From Bradyrhizobium diazoefficiens (GTDB taxonomy: Bacteria; Pseudomonadota; Alphaproteobacteria; Rhizobiales; Xanthobacteraceae), in contig NZ_CP067041.1 of the NCBI RefSeq assembly GCF_016599855.1, positions 4,960,001-5,024,000 on the forward strand: DNA of 64,000 bases, in the 5' to 3' direction. Both the position numbers and the translations under genes were made by a program. Positions 27,598 to 35,613 of this stretch are shown in pieces (position 1 is the stretch's first letter; each line of letters begins with the position of its first letter). A model generated the notes under the pieces. It was not told the DNA's origin and did not search any database. It saw only the letters and a program-made list of their open reading frames with translations.

Positions 27598-28341
27598 TCA
27601 CCACACCTTCCCCATCCGCTCGCCACGCAACCGGCCGTTGGCGTCGAGCGACCAGAATATCCGCGTCACCTTGCCGACGAGATTGTCCATCGGGATGAAG
27701 CCTATCGTTTCGATACGGCTGTCGGTCGAGTTGTCGCGGTTGTCGCCGAGTGCGAAGAAATGGTCCGGCGGCACGGTGTAGACGTTGGTGTTGTCGAGAA
27801 ATCAGTTGTCGATGCAGTCGTAGGTGACGTAGCTCGCGCCGTTCGGCATCGTCTCGCGCCAGCGCTTGACCTTTGCTCCGAGCTCGCCGCCGCAGGCGGC
27901 GCCGGCAGACACCTCCTTCAGGGCGATGCGCGTCACCGGCTTGTCATTGAGGAAGAGCTGCCCCTGCCGCATCTGGATGCGATCGCCGGGCAGACCGACC
28001 ACGCGTTTGACATAGTCGACCGTAGTGTCCTTCGACGTCCGGAACACGACGACGTCGCCGTAGTCGGGATCAGCGGCACGGAAACGGCCGGAGATCCATG
28101 ACGGCGCGAAGGGAAACGAATAGCGGCCGTACCCGTAGGCATATTTGGCGGCGAAGACGTAGTCGCCAACCAACAGCGTCGGCATCATCGAGCCGGACGG
28201 GATATTGAACGGCTGATACAGGAACGCGCGAAACAGAAAGGGTGGCGACCACAGTACCGGGACGAGCAGGATCAGGATGACGATCGCCTTCCATTCACTA
28301 GATTTAGCCTTCGGCCGGATGGTGTCCTGAAGAGTGGTCAT
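27598..28341 (-). pseudogene. lepB: Signal peptidase I, interrupted by an in-frame TGA
   Basis: The full frame encodes a 247-codon type I signal peptidase, the inner-membrane enzyme that removes Sec signal peptides. It has one N-terminal membrane segment (about 19-38), catalytic Ser51 in IPSGSMMPTL and catalytic Lys112 in DYVKRVVGLPGD. A TGA at 27802-27804 (codon 180) stops it after YDCIDN. The same frame continues at once with FLDNTNVYTVPPDHF and the invariant box E GDNRDNSTDSR (about 199-209), to a TGA at 27598. One base change (GGA to TGA) would explain this. The 179-residue product lacks box E and is probably inactive. A sequencing error is the main alternative; other lepB copies must exist. 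Confidence 0.85.
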
Positions 28342-28467
28342 CGCCTGCCCTGCCCGAGATTGTCGTCGCTACAGGATTGCGCAACCTGTGCGCGTGCGCA
28401 ACTCCAGGCTTGCCTGACCTGGTCGTCCGGCTGTCCGACTGCCTACAAAGCGGCGGCCAGCCGGCGA

Positions 28468-28590
28468 TCAACTCTGCGCTAAATCACCGAAGCAGTCGCG
28501 AATCCAGTCGATCGTCACGCGCGTCGCGGCGTCGCGCTTGAGGTGATTTTGCACGAGCAGCCAGACGTTGATGCGCAGATCGTCCCAGTT
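28468..28590 (-). pseudogene. LysR-type regulator, C-terminal remnant
   Basis: The last 40 or so codons read NWDDLRINVWLLVQNHLKRDAATRVTIDWIRDCFGDLAQ, the typical end of a LysR effector domain, where WLL(V/T)H-DL is followed by an Arg-rich stretch and a final helix. There is no upstream domain: beyond about 28590 the frame becomes unrelated and meets the GST remnant on the other strand. The left boundary is the stop at 28468; the right one is approximate. Confidence 0.6.
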
Positions 28591-28599
28591 CGATCTTCT

Positions 28600-28880
28600 G
28601 GTACAAGGACGATGGCTCGCTCGCCAAGCCGCGCGCAAGGATCGCGCAAACATTGTCGGTGCCATCGGCGCATCTTGCGGAGCGCGAATTTCTCGTCGGT
28701 CAACGCTTCACGGTTGCGGATGCCCACCTGACCTGGGCCTTGCTGCTGCTCCGTCCCGCGGGCATCGACATCGCACAATGGCCGGTGCTGGCGGCCTATC
28801 TCGAACGCATGCAGGCACGCTCCGCCGTTCGGGACACGATTGCGACCGAGATGGCGCTGCGCAAGACGATCGCGACTTGA
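28600..28880 (+). pseudogene. Glutathione S-transferase, C-terminal remnant
   Basis: The frame ending at the TGA at 28878-28880 encodes HLAEREFLVGQRFTVADAHLTW and then PVLAAYLERMQARSAVRDT, the GST C-terminal helical domain. The N-terminal thioredoxin-fold half is missing. A short ORF from 28653 could still make about 75 residues but would lack the glutathione site. It abuts a LysR remnant on the opposite strand, consistent with a deletion that removed the middle of a divergent regulator-GST pair. Confidence 0.65.
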
Positions 28881-28887
28881 GCGCGGC

Positions 28888-30060
28888 TCACTCCACCCGC
28901 GCCAGCACCGCGAGCTTGCGAATGCCCTTGTTGCGATAGGCGTCGAGGAACGCGTAATAGTCCTTGAACGACACGCAGCCGTTGGAATCGCCGTTCGGTC
29001 CGAGCATGAAAGTATGGGCGAGCAGGCCGTCACGGCCGTAGATCGCATTCTCGCCCCCGATCGGGGTCAGGCGCAGCGCGGGCACGCCGTGGAACAGCGC
29101 CTCGCGCGGCTTCAGCACGTAGATGTGCGGCGGGGTAACACCGCGCATGCGGACACGCTGCGAGCGCGGATCGTCGAGGTTGGAGCCGAGGCCGGAATGC
29201 GCCTCGAGCTTGGTGCCATCTGGCAGATAGACCGTCTTGGCGGTGATGTCGTAGACCGCGGTGTCGCGCTCATAGGGCGGCGCACCGCCGAACATCGGGT
29301 TCTGCTCCTTCGGCGCGATCGCCGAGGTCACGCTGGCATCGGCGGAAGCATAGGCCAGCAAACCACCGGAGGGCTCGCGCTTGCCCCAGAGCTTTTCCAC
29401 CATCGACTGGCGCGGACCGGTGATCGACATCACCGCGGCCTTGGCGCGATCGACGAATGACTTTGGCTTGGCTTCATGCGCCGGGACGATCTGGGCCGGA
29501 TCGGCGGAAGCGAGCTGGACCGGCGCGTCAGTGCCGCGCTTGCCCTTCGCTACATCCGCGACCTTGTCAGCGACCCTCTCAGCCACTTTGGCCGGGTTGA
29601 GCGGTTTCAATACTTCCGCGACCTTGGCGACGACGGTCGGCTTCGCGGGCTCCTTGACTTCGGCGACCTTCGTCGCGGGCGCGGCGCTCGCCGCGTTCGA
29701 CTCGACGCCCTGCGTCGCTGCCGCGGCAAAGCGCTCGTTGAACATCTCGCGCGAGATCGGTGCAGCCACCTGCAGCCGGTCGGGCAGCAGCGCAAACGTT
29801 TCCCGGATGGCCTCGTCCGCCTCGCGCAGCGCGACCTTGGGCGCGCGCTTGATCACGGGTTCGTCGTAGCCGGAGCTGCCGACGGTCGGATAGACGCTGG
29901 CGGCGAAGATGTTGTTGTAGACGGTCCAGCCGGCAAGCACGACGCAGCCGATCACAGCGGCGCCGAGCGCGTTTTGGGTGGTCATTTTCCGGGAAGACTT
30001 CCGATGATAATTTTTCGGCTTCCGTGCCGCGTAACTTTGCGCAGCGATACTCGTACTCAT
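28888..30060 (-). CDS. DUF2778 (Tlde1-like) domain protein, membrane-anchored
   Basis: A 390-residue protein with a basic N-terminus, one membrane segment (about 31-52) and a long Ala/Lys/Val-rich linker (about 120-230). The C-terminal domain contains HTFMLGPNGDSNGCVSFKDY, with His349 and Cys362 as candidate catalytic residues. The domain is shared with Tlde1 L,D-transpeptidase/carboxypeptidase effectors and many envelope proteins of rhizobia, so action on periplasmic peptidoglycan is likely. Start at 30060 (MSTSIAAQ) has AAGGCGA upstream. CtrA-type motifs lie about 110 bases upstream. Confidence 0.82.
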   Translation of the reverse strand: MSTSIAAQSYAARKPKNYHRKSSRKMTTQNALGAAVIGCVVLAGWTVYNNIFAASVYPTVGSSGYDEPVIKRAPKVALREADEAIRETFALLPDRLQVAAPISREMFNERFAAAATQGVESNAASAAPATKVAEVKEPAKPTVVAKVAEVLKPLNPAKVAERVADKVADVAKGKRGTDAPVQLASADPAQIVPAHEAKPKSFVDRAKAAVMSITGPRQSMVEKLWGKREPSGGLLAYASADASVTSAIAPKEQNPMFGGAPPYERDTAVYDITAKTVYLPDGTKLEAHSGLGSNLDDPRSQRVRMRGVTPPHIYVLKPREALFHGVPALRLTPIGGENAIYGRDGLLAHTFMLGPNGDSNGCVSFKDYYAFLDAYRNKGIRKLAVLARVE

Positions 30061-30390
30061 TCGCCTTGCGTCCAGAACGGTGTCACTCAGTCCCCCTTCA
30101 AAGTGCCGCTGGTCACGATCCGGGAACAGCATCTCGCAGAGGGTCGGAGCGTCATTAAGGCGACTTTTAGTTAAATGCGGATTAAGTTCGGGCAGTTATA
30201 GGGCAAGTCGTTAACGCTGTGCCATTTCGAGAAAAACGCCCGCAGAACTACGGACTTAGGCGAAGCTGTTAACCATGATTCTTGGTCGGTTTGGGTCAGG
30301 ATTCCGACGCCGCCGACCGCGTCCAAAGCGCACCCAACAACGTCATTTTCGTGGTCATCGAACCTTCGCCGATCACGCCGATGTCGGAAT
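30061..30390. other. Intergenic region with CtrA-like sites
   Basis: A 330-bp region upstream of the DUF2778 gene and downstream of the leftward glycosyltransferase. It contains TTAA-ATGCGGA-TTAA at 30170-30184 and TTAACCAT at 30271-30278, both forms of the CtrA recognition motif. No convincing gene was seen; a 92-codon leftward frame (30171-30449) lacks family features. Confidence 0.55.
30170..30184. promoter_or_regulatory. Candidate CtrA binding site (TTAA-N7-TTAA)
   Basis: An exact match to the CtrA consensus with 7-base spacing, 110 bases upstream of the DUF2778 start codon and near a second TTAACCAT motif at 30271. CtrA is the cell-cycle response regulator of alphaproteobacteria. In GC-rich DNA a chance match is uncommon but possible. 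Confidence 0.5.
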
Positions 30391-31896
30391 TCAAGGCTGA
30401 AGTTCGGGCGGTGGCGAGCGGTCCAGCACGTCGCCCTTGGCGCCCTCAAGCAGATCGATACCGTAGGTCTCGATCACGAGCGGCCCGCGCTTGCGTTGCA
30501 GCTCGCCGACACGCCTCACCTGCGCGAAGAGGTCGTTCAGGAACGGATGGCCATTGGGGCGCAACTCGTCCACATAGAGCAGCTTGCCCGCGAGCAGCTT
30601 CGGATCGGGCTCGGGCATGTTGACCCAGCGGATGCGCTGGTTCTGCTGCACCACGCAGGTGCCGCGCGGCAGATAGAAGGCGAGCCAGCCGGTGGTGCCG
30701 TAGTCCGGCGTGAGCACGCAGGTCGCGCCGTTGCGGACGCGTGCCGCTTCGATGCCCGCTGCAAGCTCGCGCCAGCCGATGCCGACGCTGCGCACGGTCG
30801 CATCGCGGCGATAGAAGGACAGCCAGCCGGTGTTGGCCTGCAGGACCAGCGCGGCAAACATCACGATGCCGGTGGGTGCGGCCCAGCGCAGGCAGAAATC
30901 CGCCAGGCGTCGCGCCCGCGGCTTCCACTGCGCGAGATTGGCGGCGGCAGCGGCGGCAACGACGAAAGGCGGATAGACCGGCGCGAACCAGTTGGCTTCG
31001 ACGCGGGCGTGCAGCGAATGCCAAACGAAATAGGCGACGATGGTCCAGAACATCGTCTCGATCAGCACGCGTGAGGCGAGCGCGCCGGCCCGGCGCCAGG
31101 TCAGCGCATGCAGCCCCATCGCGCCGAGGATGAAGACCAGCGGCGTCGCAAACGCGATCTGGGTTGGAATCAACTCGGCAATGAAGACCGGGCGAAAGTC
31201 CTCGACTTTGGCGCGGCCGAGCTGCTTGGCGAACGAGACCCAATGATGATCCGCATTCCAGAGAATCACCGGCGAGAACAGCGCAAACGCAACGAGGCCG
31301 CCGAGATAGGGCCAGGGCGAGAGAAACCAGCGCCGCAGCTTCGGCACGGACGCGAGCCAGATCAGGATCGCAGCGCCAAAGAACATCGCAGTGTATTTCG
31401 ACAATAGCGCCGCACCGACGGCGGCGCCGACGGCAAACCACCAGATGCCGCGGCCGGTCTCCAGCACTTTGACGAGGAAGAACAGCACGAAACTGGACGC
31501 AACCAGCAGCGGCGCATCCGGCGTCACGATCAGCGTGCCGACCGAGGCCATCATCGTCACGTTGAGCAGGATGGCGCTGGTCGCAGCCACGCGAGCGCCG
31601 CCGAACAGGATCGCGGCCGATCGATAAACCGCATAGCTCATCGGCAGCGCGAGCAGGATCGAGACCAGGCGGACGCCGAGCTCGGTGTCGCCCGCGATCA
31701 TGGTGCCGGCGCGGATGACGTAGGCCACCATCGGCGGGTGGTCGTAATAACCGCCCGCCAGGCTCTTGGACCACATCCAGTAATAGGCTTCGTCGAAGGT
31801 GATCGGGGTGAAGGCGGCCGCGACCAGCCGCAACGCGACCAGCGCAAGGATCACCAGCGTCGTATTGCGGACGATCCGCGCGTCAGCCCCGCCCAT
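30391..31896 (-). CDS. Glycosyltransferase family 39 (ArnT-like) membrane protein
   Basis: A 501-residue polytopic membrane protein of the GT39/GT83 dolichyl-phosphate-mannose transferase group. TFDEAYYW at 33-40 gives the conserved Asp35-Glu36 of the first periplasmic loop, followed by about ten membrane segments and a C-terminal periplasmic domain (about 370-490). It should move a sugar from an undecaprenyl-phosphate donor to an envelope acceptor. The GT2-GtrA gene 18 bases upstream could supply that donor, which makes the pair a plausible two-step pathway. Confidence 0.88.
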   Translation of the reverse strand: MGGADARIVRNTTLVILALVALRLVAAAFTPITFDEAYYWMWSKSLAGGYYDHPPMVAYVIRAGTMIAGDTELGVRLVSILLALPMSYAVYRSAAILFGGARVAATSAILLNVTMMASVGTLIVTPDAPLLVASSFVLFFLVKVLETGRGIWWFAVGAAVGAALLSKYTAMFFGAAILIWLASVPKLRRWFLSPWPYLGGLVAFALFSPVILWNADHHWVSFAKQLGRAKVEDFRPVFIAELIPTQIAFATPLVFILGAMGLHALTWRRAGALASRVLIETMFWTIVAYFVWHSLHARVEANWFAPVYPPFVVAAAAAANLAQWKPRARRLADFCLRWAAPTGIVMFAALVLQANTGWLSFYRRDATVRSVGIGWRELAAGIEAARVRNGATCVLTPDYGTTGWLAFYLPRGTCVVQQNQRIRWVNMPEPDPKLLAGKLLYVDELRPNGHPFLNDLFAQVRRVGELQRKRGPLVIETYGIDLLEGAKGDVLDRSPPPELQP

Positions 31897-31914
31897 ACCC
31901 GAATCCTTGGCGCA

Positions 31915-33042
31915 CTATTTCTTGCGCCAGACGAACAGTCCGGACATCGCGTAATTCCACACCACGCCCATCAGCGCGCCGGCAAGGCCAGCCAGCCACC
32001 AGATCGGCTCCTGGTCGTAGACCGAGAAGGCGACGCCGACATTGGCGAGCAGGCCGACGCTGCACACGATGTAGAACATGATCAGGCCGCGCAGGATCGC
32101 AAAGCCCTTCAGCCGCTGGTCGCGATAGGTGAGGAAGTTGTTCAGGACGAAGTTGCTGGTCATCGCAACGACGGCACCGGCGGCCTGCGCTTCCGCGAAC
32201 GGCGCCTTGAACAGCTCGAGCGCGATGAACAGCATGGTGAGATGCACGACGAGGCCGATGCCCCCCACCATCGCGAACAGGAGGAAGCGCAGCGAGACGA
32301 TGTCGTTGGTCAGCTTGGCCAGCACGAGGCCGAGGAAGTCGAGCGCGACCATGGAATCGAGCTTGCTCTCGCCGTGCTGGCGGGCGCCGAACGTGTAGGG
32401 AATCTCGACCGCGCGCAAATTGCCCTGCGCGCTTGCGACGAGATCGAGCAGGATCTTGAAGCCATGCACCGACAGTTTTGGCGCCACTTGCTCGAAACGG
32501 TCGCGGCGGACCATGAAGAAGCCGCTCATGGGATCGGCGATCTCGACCCGCAGCATCTTCCTGGCGACCTCGGTCGCCAGCGCACTTGCGCCGGCGCGCT
32601 GCTTGTTGAAACCTTCGCTCTTGTAGCCCTCGATGTAGCGGCTGCCCACAACGAGGTCGGCCTTGTCGCTTGCGAGCAGCAGCAGCATCTTCGGGAGCTG
32701 CGTTTCGTCATGCTGGAGGTCGGCGTCGATCACGGCCGCATAAGGTGCGCTCGAAGCCAGGATGCCCTCGATGCAGGCGCCCGACAGGCCGCGGCGGCCG
32801 ATGCGGCGGATGCAGCGCACGCGGCTGTCCTGCTGCGCAAGGGCGCGCACGACGTCCCAGGTGCCATCCGGCGAATTGTCGTCGACGAACACGACCTCCC
32901 AGGCGACGTTGACGAGCGTCGCCTCCAGGCGCCGGTACAGCACAGTGACGTTGTCGCGCTCGTTGAAGGTCGGGACGATGACCGACAGTTCCGGCCCCTC
33001 TTGCGCCTGACTGTCGATGCCCGGTCTGATGGCTTCATTCAT
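31915..33042 (-). CDS. Polyprenyl-phosphate glycosyltransferase (GT2) with GtrA domain
   Basis: A 375-residue fusion. Residues about 18-240 are a DPM1-like GT2 domain with IVPTFNERDNV (22-32), VFVDDNSPDGT (51-61) and DADLQHDE (106-113), the donor/metal motif. Residues about 245-370 form a four-segment GtrA flippase-like domain. It probably makes a polyprenyl-phosphate sugar on the cytoplasmic face and helps flip it, feeding the GT39 enzyme encoded downstream. Confidence 0.9.
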   Translation of the reverse strand: MNEAIRPGIDSQAQEGPELSVIVPTFNERDNVTVLYRRLEATLVNVAWEVVFVDDNSPDGTWDVVRALAQQDSRVRCIRRIGRRGLSGACIEGILASSAPYAAVIDADLQHDETQLPKMLLLLASDKADLVVGSRYIEGYKSEGFNKQRAGASALATEVARKMLRVEIADPMSGFFMVRRDRFEQVAPKLSVHGFKILLDLVASAQGNLRAVEIPYTFGARQHGESKLDSMVALDFLGLVLAKLTNDIVSLRFLLFAMVGGIGLVVHLTMLFIALELFKAPFAEAQAAGAVVAMTSNFVLNNFLTYRDQRLKGFAILRGLIMFYIVCSVGLLANVGVAFSVYDQEPIWWLAGLAGALMGVVWNYAMSGLFVWRKK

Positions 33043-33273
33043 GACGGCAGCGTATATCTGCCGCGTCCTGCGCTGCCAAGTTCTTGCGCGAACAAGCCGG
33101 GGTTCTCTGGGGATGGGGCCGAAAGAGGCCCAAAAATGCCAACGACCCCGGAACGGCGGACCGCGCGTACATCCGGCGCAGGCCCAAGCTATTCCAAGGT
33201 CGTTCCAGCGCCGGAGCTTTCGCTCAACCGCGCCGTTGACGGCTAAATGGGAATGCGAGACCGGCTTCGCAAG

Positions 33274-33293
33274 AGGCCGAAAGCGGCCTTTTC
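33274..33293 (+). terminator. Short GC hairpin with T-run (terminator-like)
   Basis: AGGCCG-AAAG-CGGCCT followed by TTTC on the plus strand. It lies just downstream of a small leftward gene, and no rightward gene ends nearby, so its role is unclear. Confidence 0.35.
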
Positions 33294-33299
33294 AAGCCA

Positions 33300-33497
33300 T
33301 TACTGGTTCGGGACTTCCCGGATCACCGGGCCCCGCGGCGCCGGCGCTGCGGGCGCCGTGGCGGCGGGGGCCGGCTCGACCTTGGCAGGCTTGGGGGGCT
33401 TGCCGTACTGCCCGATCGGCCCGAAGACGACGGCAACCGCGAGCACGATCGCCGCGATGACCGCGCCAAAAATGCCACCCACCGACTCAGACGACAT
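33300..33497 (-). CDS. Small single-pass membrane protein, proline/alanine-rich tail
   Basis: A 65-residue protein with one hydrophobic segment (GGIFGAVIAAIVLAVAVVFGP, about 7-27) and a Pro/Ala-rich tail ending REVPNQ. The start at 33497 (MSSESV) is preferred with AGGGA 10 bases upstream; a start at 33518 is possible. No family or function is recognised. Plausible as a real gene because of its compact membrane-plus-linker design. Confidence 0.55.
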   Translation of the reverse strand: MSSESVGGIFGAVIAAIVLAVAVVFGPIGQYGKPPKPAKVEPAPAATAPAAPAPRGPVIREVPNQ

Positions 33498-33569
33498 GCC
33501 AATTGTCCCTGTTCCCAACGAACCCAGTCATACCACGGATGAACGCGCGGCCGGAAGGGCTTGCCCGAA

Positions 33570-33658
33570 CGAGCGAATAGCGAATGGCGGGTAGCGAGTG
33601 AGGGAGGCTGGCTTTCCTGCCCGATTCGCGATTGGCCATTCGCCATTCCCTATTTCGC
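33570..33658. repeat. Palindromic repeat, family E
   Basis: Inverted copies of GCGAATAGCGAATGGC-like and GCCATTCGCCATTCCC-like sequence surround a spacer of about 35 bases. The right end overlaps the stop codon of the next leftward gene. Only one copy is in this window. Confidence 0.65.
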
Positions 33659-34030
33659 TGGTGGCCGGTGCTTGACGAAGGCGGTGACGATGTCCTTCTG
33701 CGCCGACTCCACCGCCCTGTTCGCGGTCGCGAGATGGGCGCCGGAATCGATGTTCGGATATTGCGAGGTGAGATAGTCGAGCAGCGCCACCCGATAATAT
33801 TGCCGCTCTGACGGGCAGGCGCCGGCGACCGAGCGGCCGAACTCCTGCTCCGACAGGCCCTGATTGCTGTCGCGCGAATATTCCCGCGCCAGGCAATGCC
33901 AGTAATCGTCGCGGCCCTGCATGGCGAGCTTCTGCGCGCCCTTGGTGTCGTCGTCATCCGCCATCGCAGCAGACGTCATGGCAGCAGATGTCATCATGAC
34001 GAGCGCCGCTCCCAGCATCAGCATCCGCAT
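33650..34030 (-). CDS. Small secreted hypothetical protein
   Basis: A 126-residue protein with an N-terminal signal peptide (MRMLMLGAALVMMTSAAM, cleavage near AMA at about 24). The mature part is acidic at its start (DDDDTK) and has two cysteines (HCLAREY and GACPSERQYY) that could pair in the periplasm. The start at 34030 is fixed by AAGGAG and the signal peptide. Its stop codon lies inside the family E repeat. No family recognised. Confidence 0.7.
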   Translation of the reverse strand: MRMLMLGAALVMMTSAAMTSAAMADDDDTKGAQKLAMQGRDDYWHCLAREYSRDSNQGLSEQEFGRSVAGACPSERQYYRVALLDYLTSQYPNIDSGAHLATANRAVESAQKDIVTAFVKHRPPAK

Positions 34031-34133
34031 CTTGTTCTCCTTTTTGCGCAGATCGCGGCGGAAGATTAGACGGGACACGGCAACTGGCCAATCACTTCTG
34101 GCTTGAATAGAATGCAGCCCTCCCTCCCCGTCG

Positions 34134-34970
34134 ATGCGAGATCCTCCCGTGGCCAAAGCAAAAACCGCGACCAAAAAATCCGGCAACATCTTCATCGGCA
34201 TCGGCGGCTGGACGTTCGAGCCCTGGCGCGGCGTGTTCTATCCGGAGAAGCTGACGCAGGCCAAGGAGCTGTCCTACGCCGCCTCCAAGCTGACCTCGAT
34301 CGAGATCAACGGCACCTATTACGGCTCGCAGAAGCCGGAGAGCTTCCGCAAATGGGCAAGCGAAGTGCCTGATGGTTTTGTGTTCTCGGTGAAGGGGCCG
34401 CGCTTTGCCACCAATCGCCGCGTGCTCGCGGAGGCCGACGATTCCATCAAGCGCTTCTATGATTCCGGCGTGCTGGAACTCGGCGACCATCTCGGGCCCG
34501 TGCTCTGGCAGTTCGCGCCGACCAAGAAATTCGACGGTGCCGATTTCGGCAAGTTTCTGGAGCTGTTGCCGCGCAAGCTCGACGGCCGCGCGCTGCGCCA
34601 CGTCCTGGAAGTGCGTCACGACAGTTTCTGCACGCCTGATTTCATCGCCCTGATCCGCGAATTCGAAACGCCCGTCGTGTTCGCCGAGCATGGCAAATAC
34701 CCCGCGATCGCGGATGTCGCCGGCGATTTCGTCTATGCCCGGCTTCAGAAGGGCAATGACGAGATCAAGACCTGCTATCCGCCGAGGCAGCTCGATGCCT
34801 GGGCCGAGCGCTTTCAGGCCTGGGCCGCGGGCGGTGAACCCGACGACCTCCCGAAGGTTGACAAAACGAAGCCGAAGAAGGAGGCGCGCGACGTCTTCGC
34901 TTACGTCATCCACGAGGGCAAGGTGCGCGCGCCGCACGGCGCCATGGAACTGATCGCGCGGGTGAGTTGA
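34134..34970 (+). CDS. DUF72 domain-containing protein
   Basis: A 278-residue TIM-barrel-like DUF72 protein (YecE group). IFIGIGGWTFEPWRGVFYPE near the N-terminus, SIEINGTYYGSQKPESFRKW and EVRHDSF are the family's conserved segments. Function is unknown; a link with nucleic acid metabolism has been proposed. A GTG at 34149 (VAKAKTATKK) is an equally possible start because neither has a good ribosome site. The DUF488 gene follows after 9 bases. Confidence 0.85.
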   Translation: MRDPPVAKAKTATKKSGNIFIGIGGWTFEPWRGVFYPEKLTQAKELSYAASKLTSIEINGTYYGSQKPESFRKWASEVPDGFVFSVKGPRFATNRRVLAEADDSIKRFYDSGVLELGDHLGPVLWQFAPTKKFDGADFGKFLELLPRKLDGRALRHVLEVRHDSFCTPDFIALIREFETPVVFAEHGKYPAIADVAGDFVYARLQKGNDEIKTCYPPRQLDAWAERFQAWAAGGEPDDLPKVDKTKPKKEARDVFAYVIHEGKVRAPHGAMELIARVS

Positions 34971-34979
34971 GGATTGTTC

Positions 34980-35441
34980 ATGGCCAGGGCGAAAAAGCTC
35001 TTCACCATCGGCTACGAGCAAACGCCGCCCAAGGCCGTGCTGGATGAGTTGGAACAGGCCGGCGTCAAGCTCGTGGTCGATGTGCGCGCGGTGACGTCGT
35101 CACGGCGGCCGGGCTTTTCCAAGAAGCAGCTGGCCGCAGGCTTGGATGAGCGCGGCATCGCCTATGTCCATCTCGCAGGCCTCGGCACACCCAAGGAAGG
35201 CCGCCTCGCCGCGCGCAGCGGGCAGTACGATGTGCTGGAGAAGATCTACTCAAAGCACCTGAAGACGCCGCAAGCCAGAGAACAGATGGACGAGCTCTCC
35301 GCGCTGGTGAATAAGGCCGGCCCGGTCTGCCTGCTCTGCTACGAGCGCGATCACACCCATTGCCATCGCCAGATGATCGCGGAGATCATCGAGGAGCGCG
35401 ATGGGGTCGCGGTGAAGAATTTGGCGGGGCGGCAGGTGTAG
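34980..35441 (+). CDS. DUF488 domain-containing protein
   Basis: A 153-residue DUF488 protein. TIGYEQTPP, VVDVRAVTSSRRPGFSKKQL, LAGLGTP and LLCYERDHTHCHRQMIAE are all family-specific; the C-terminal CYE-x5-CHR motif has cysteines and histidines suited to metal binding. The ATG at 34980 has TTGAGG 8 bases upstream; a TTG 6 bases earlier is less likely. It appears cotranscribed with the DUF72 gene. Biochemical role unknown. Confidence 0.85.
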   Translation: MARAKKLFTIGYEQTPPKAVLDELEQAGVKLVVDVRAVTSSRRPGFSKKQLAAGLDERGIAYVHLAGLGTPKEGRLAARSGQYDVLEKIYSKHLKTPQAREQMDELSALVNKAGPVCLLCYERDHTHCHRQMIAEIIEERDGVAVKNLAGRQV

Positions 35442-35486
35442 CTGCCCGCTCGGGCTGGAGGACAAAACGATGACTTTGTCCGTAGC

Positions 35487-35603
35487 CGTCATCCTGAGGC
35501 GGCCGCTTCTTCAGCGGCCCTCGAAGGACGACGGCGTGCCTCGACGTTGCACCTCGGCCGTACATCCTTCGAGGCTCGCAAGGGCTCGCACCTCAGGATG
35601 ACG
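35487..35603. repeat. Palindromic repeat, family B
   Basis: From CGTCATCCTGAGG to CCTCAGGATGACG, with inner CCCTCGAAGGA and TCCTTCGAGG. It occupies the gap between the convergent DUF488 and PhzF genes. The other copy is inside the HlyD gene at 42636-42735. Confidence 0.85.
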
Positions 35604-35613
35604 GGGACAGAGC

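Noticed and set aside
27802..27804. Possible selenocysteine or programmed read-through at the signal peptidase TGA
   Set aside because: No catalytic reason for selenocysteine at this position, and I saw no obvious recoding hairpin; a simple GGA-to-TGA change is more likely.
30171..30449. A 92-codon leftward frame upstream of the DUF2778 gene
   Set aside because: No ribosome site, no family features, and it overlaps the end of the glycosyltransferase and the CtrA-like sites.
31738..33246. A 502-codon rightward frame antisense to the two glycosyltransferases
   Set aside because: Shadow frame; the leftward genes have clear GT2, GtrA and GT39 motifs.
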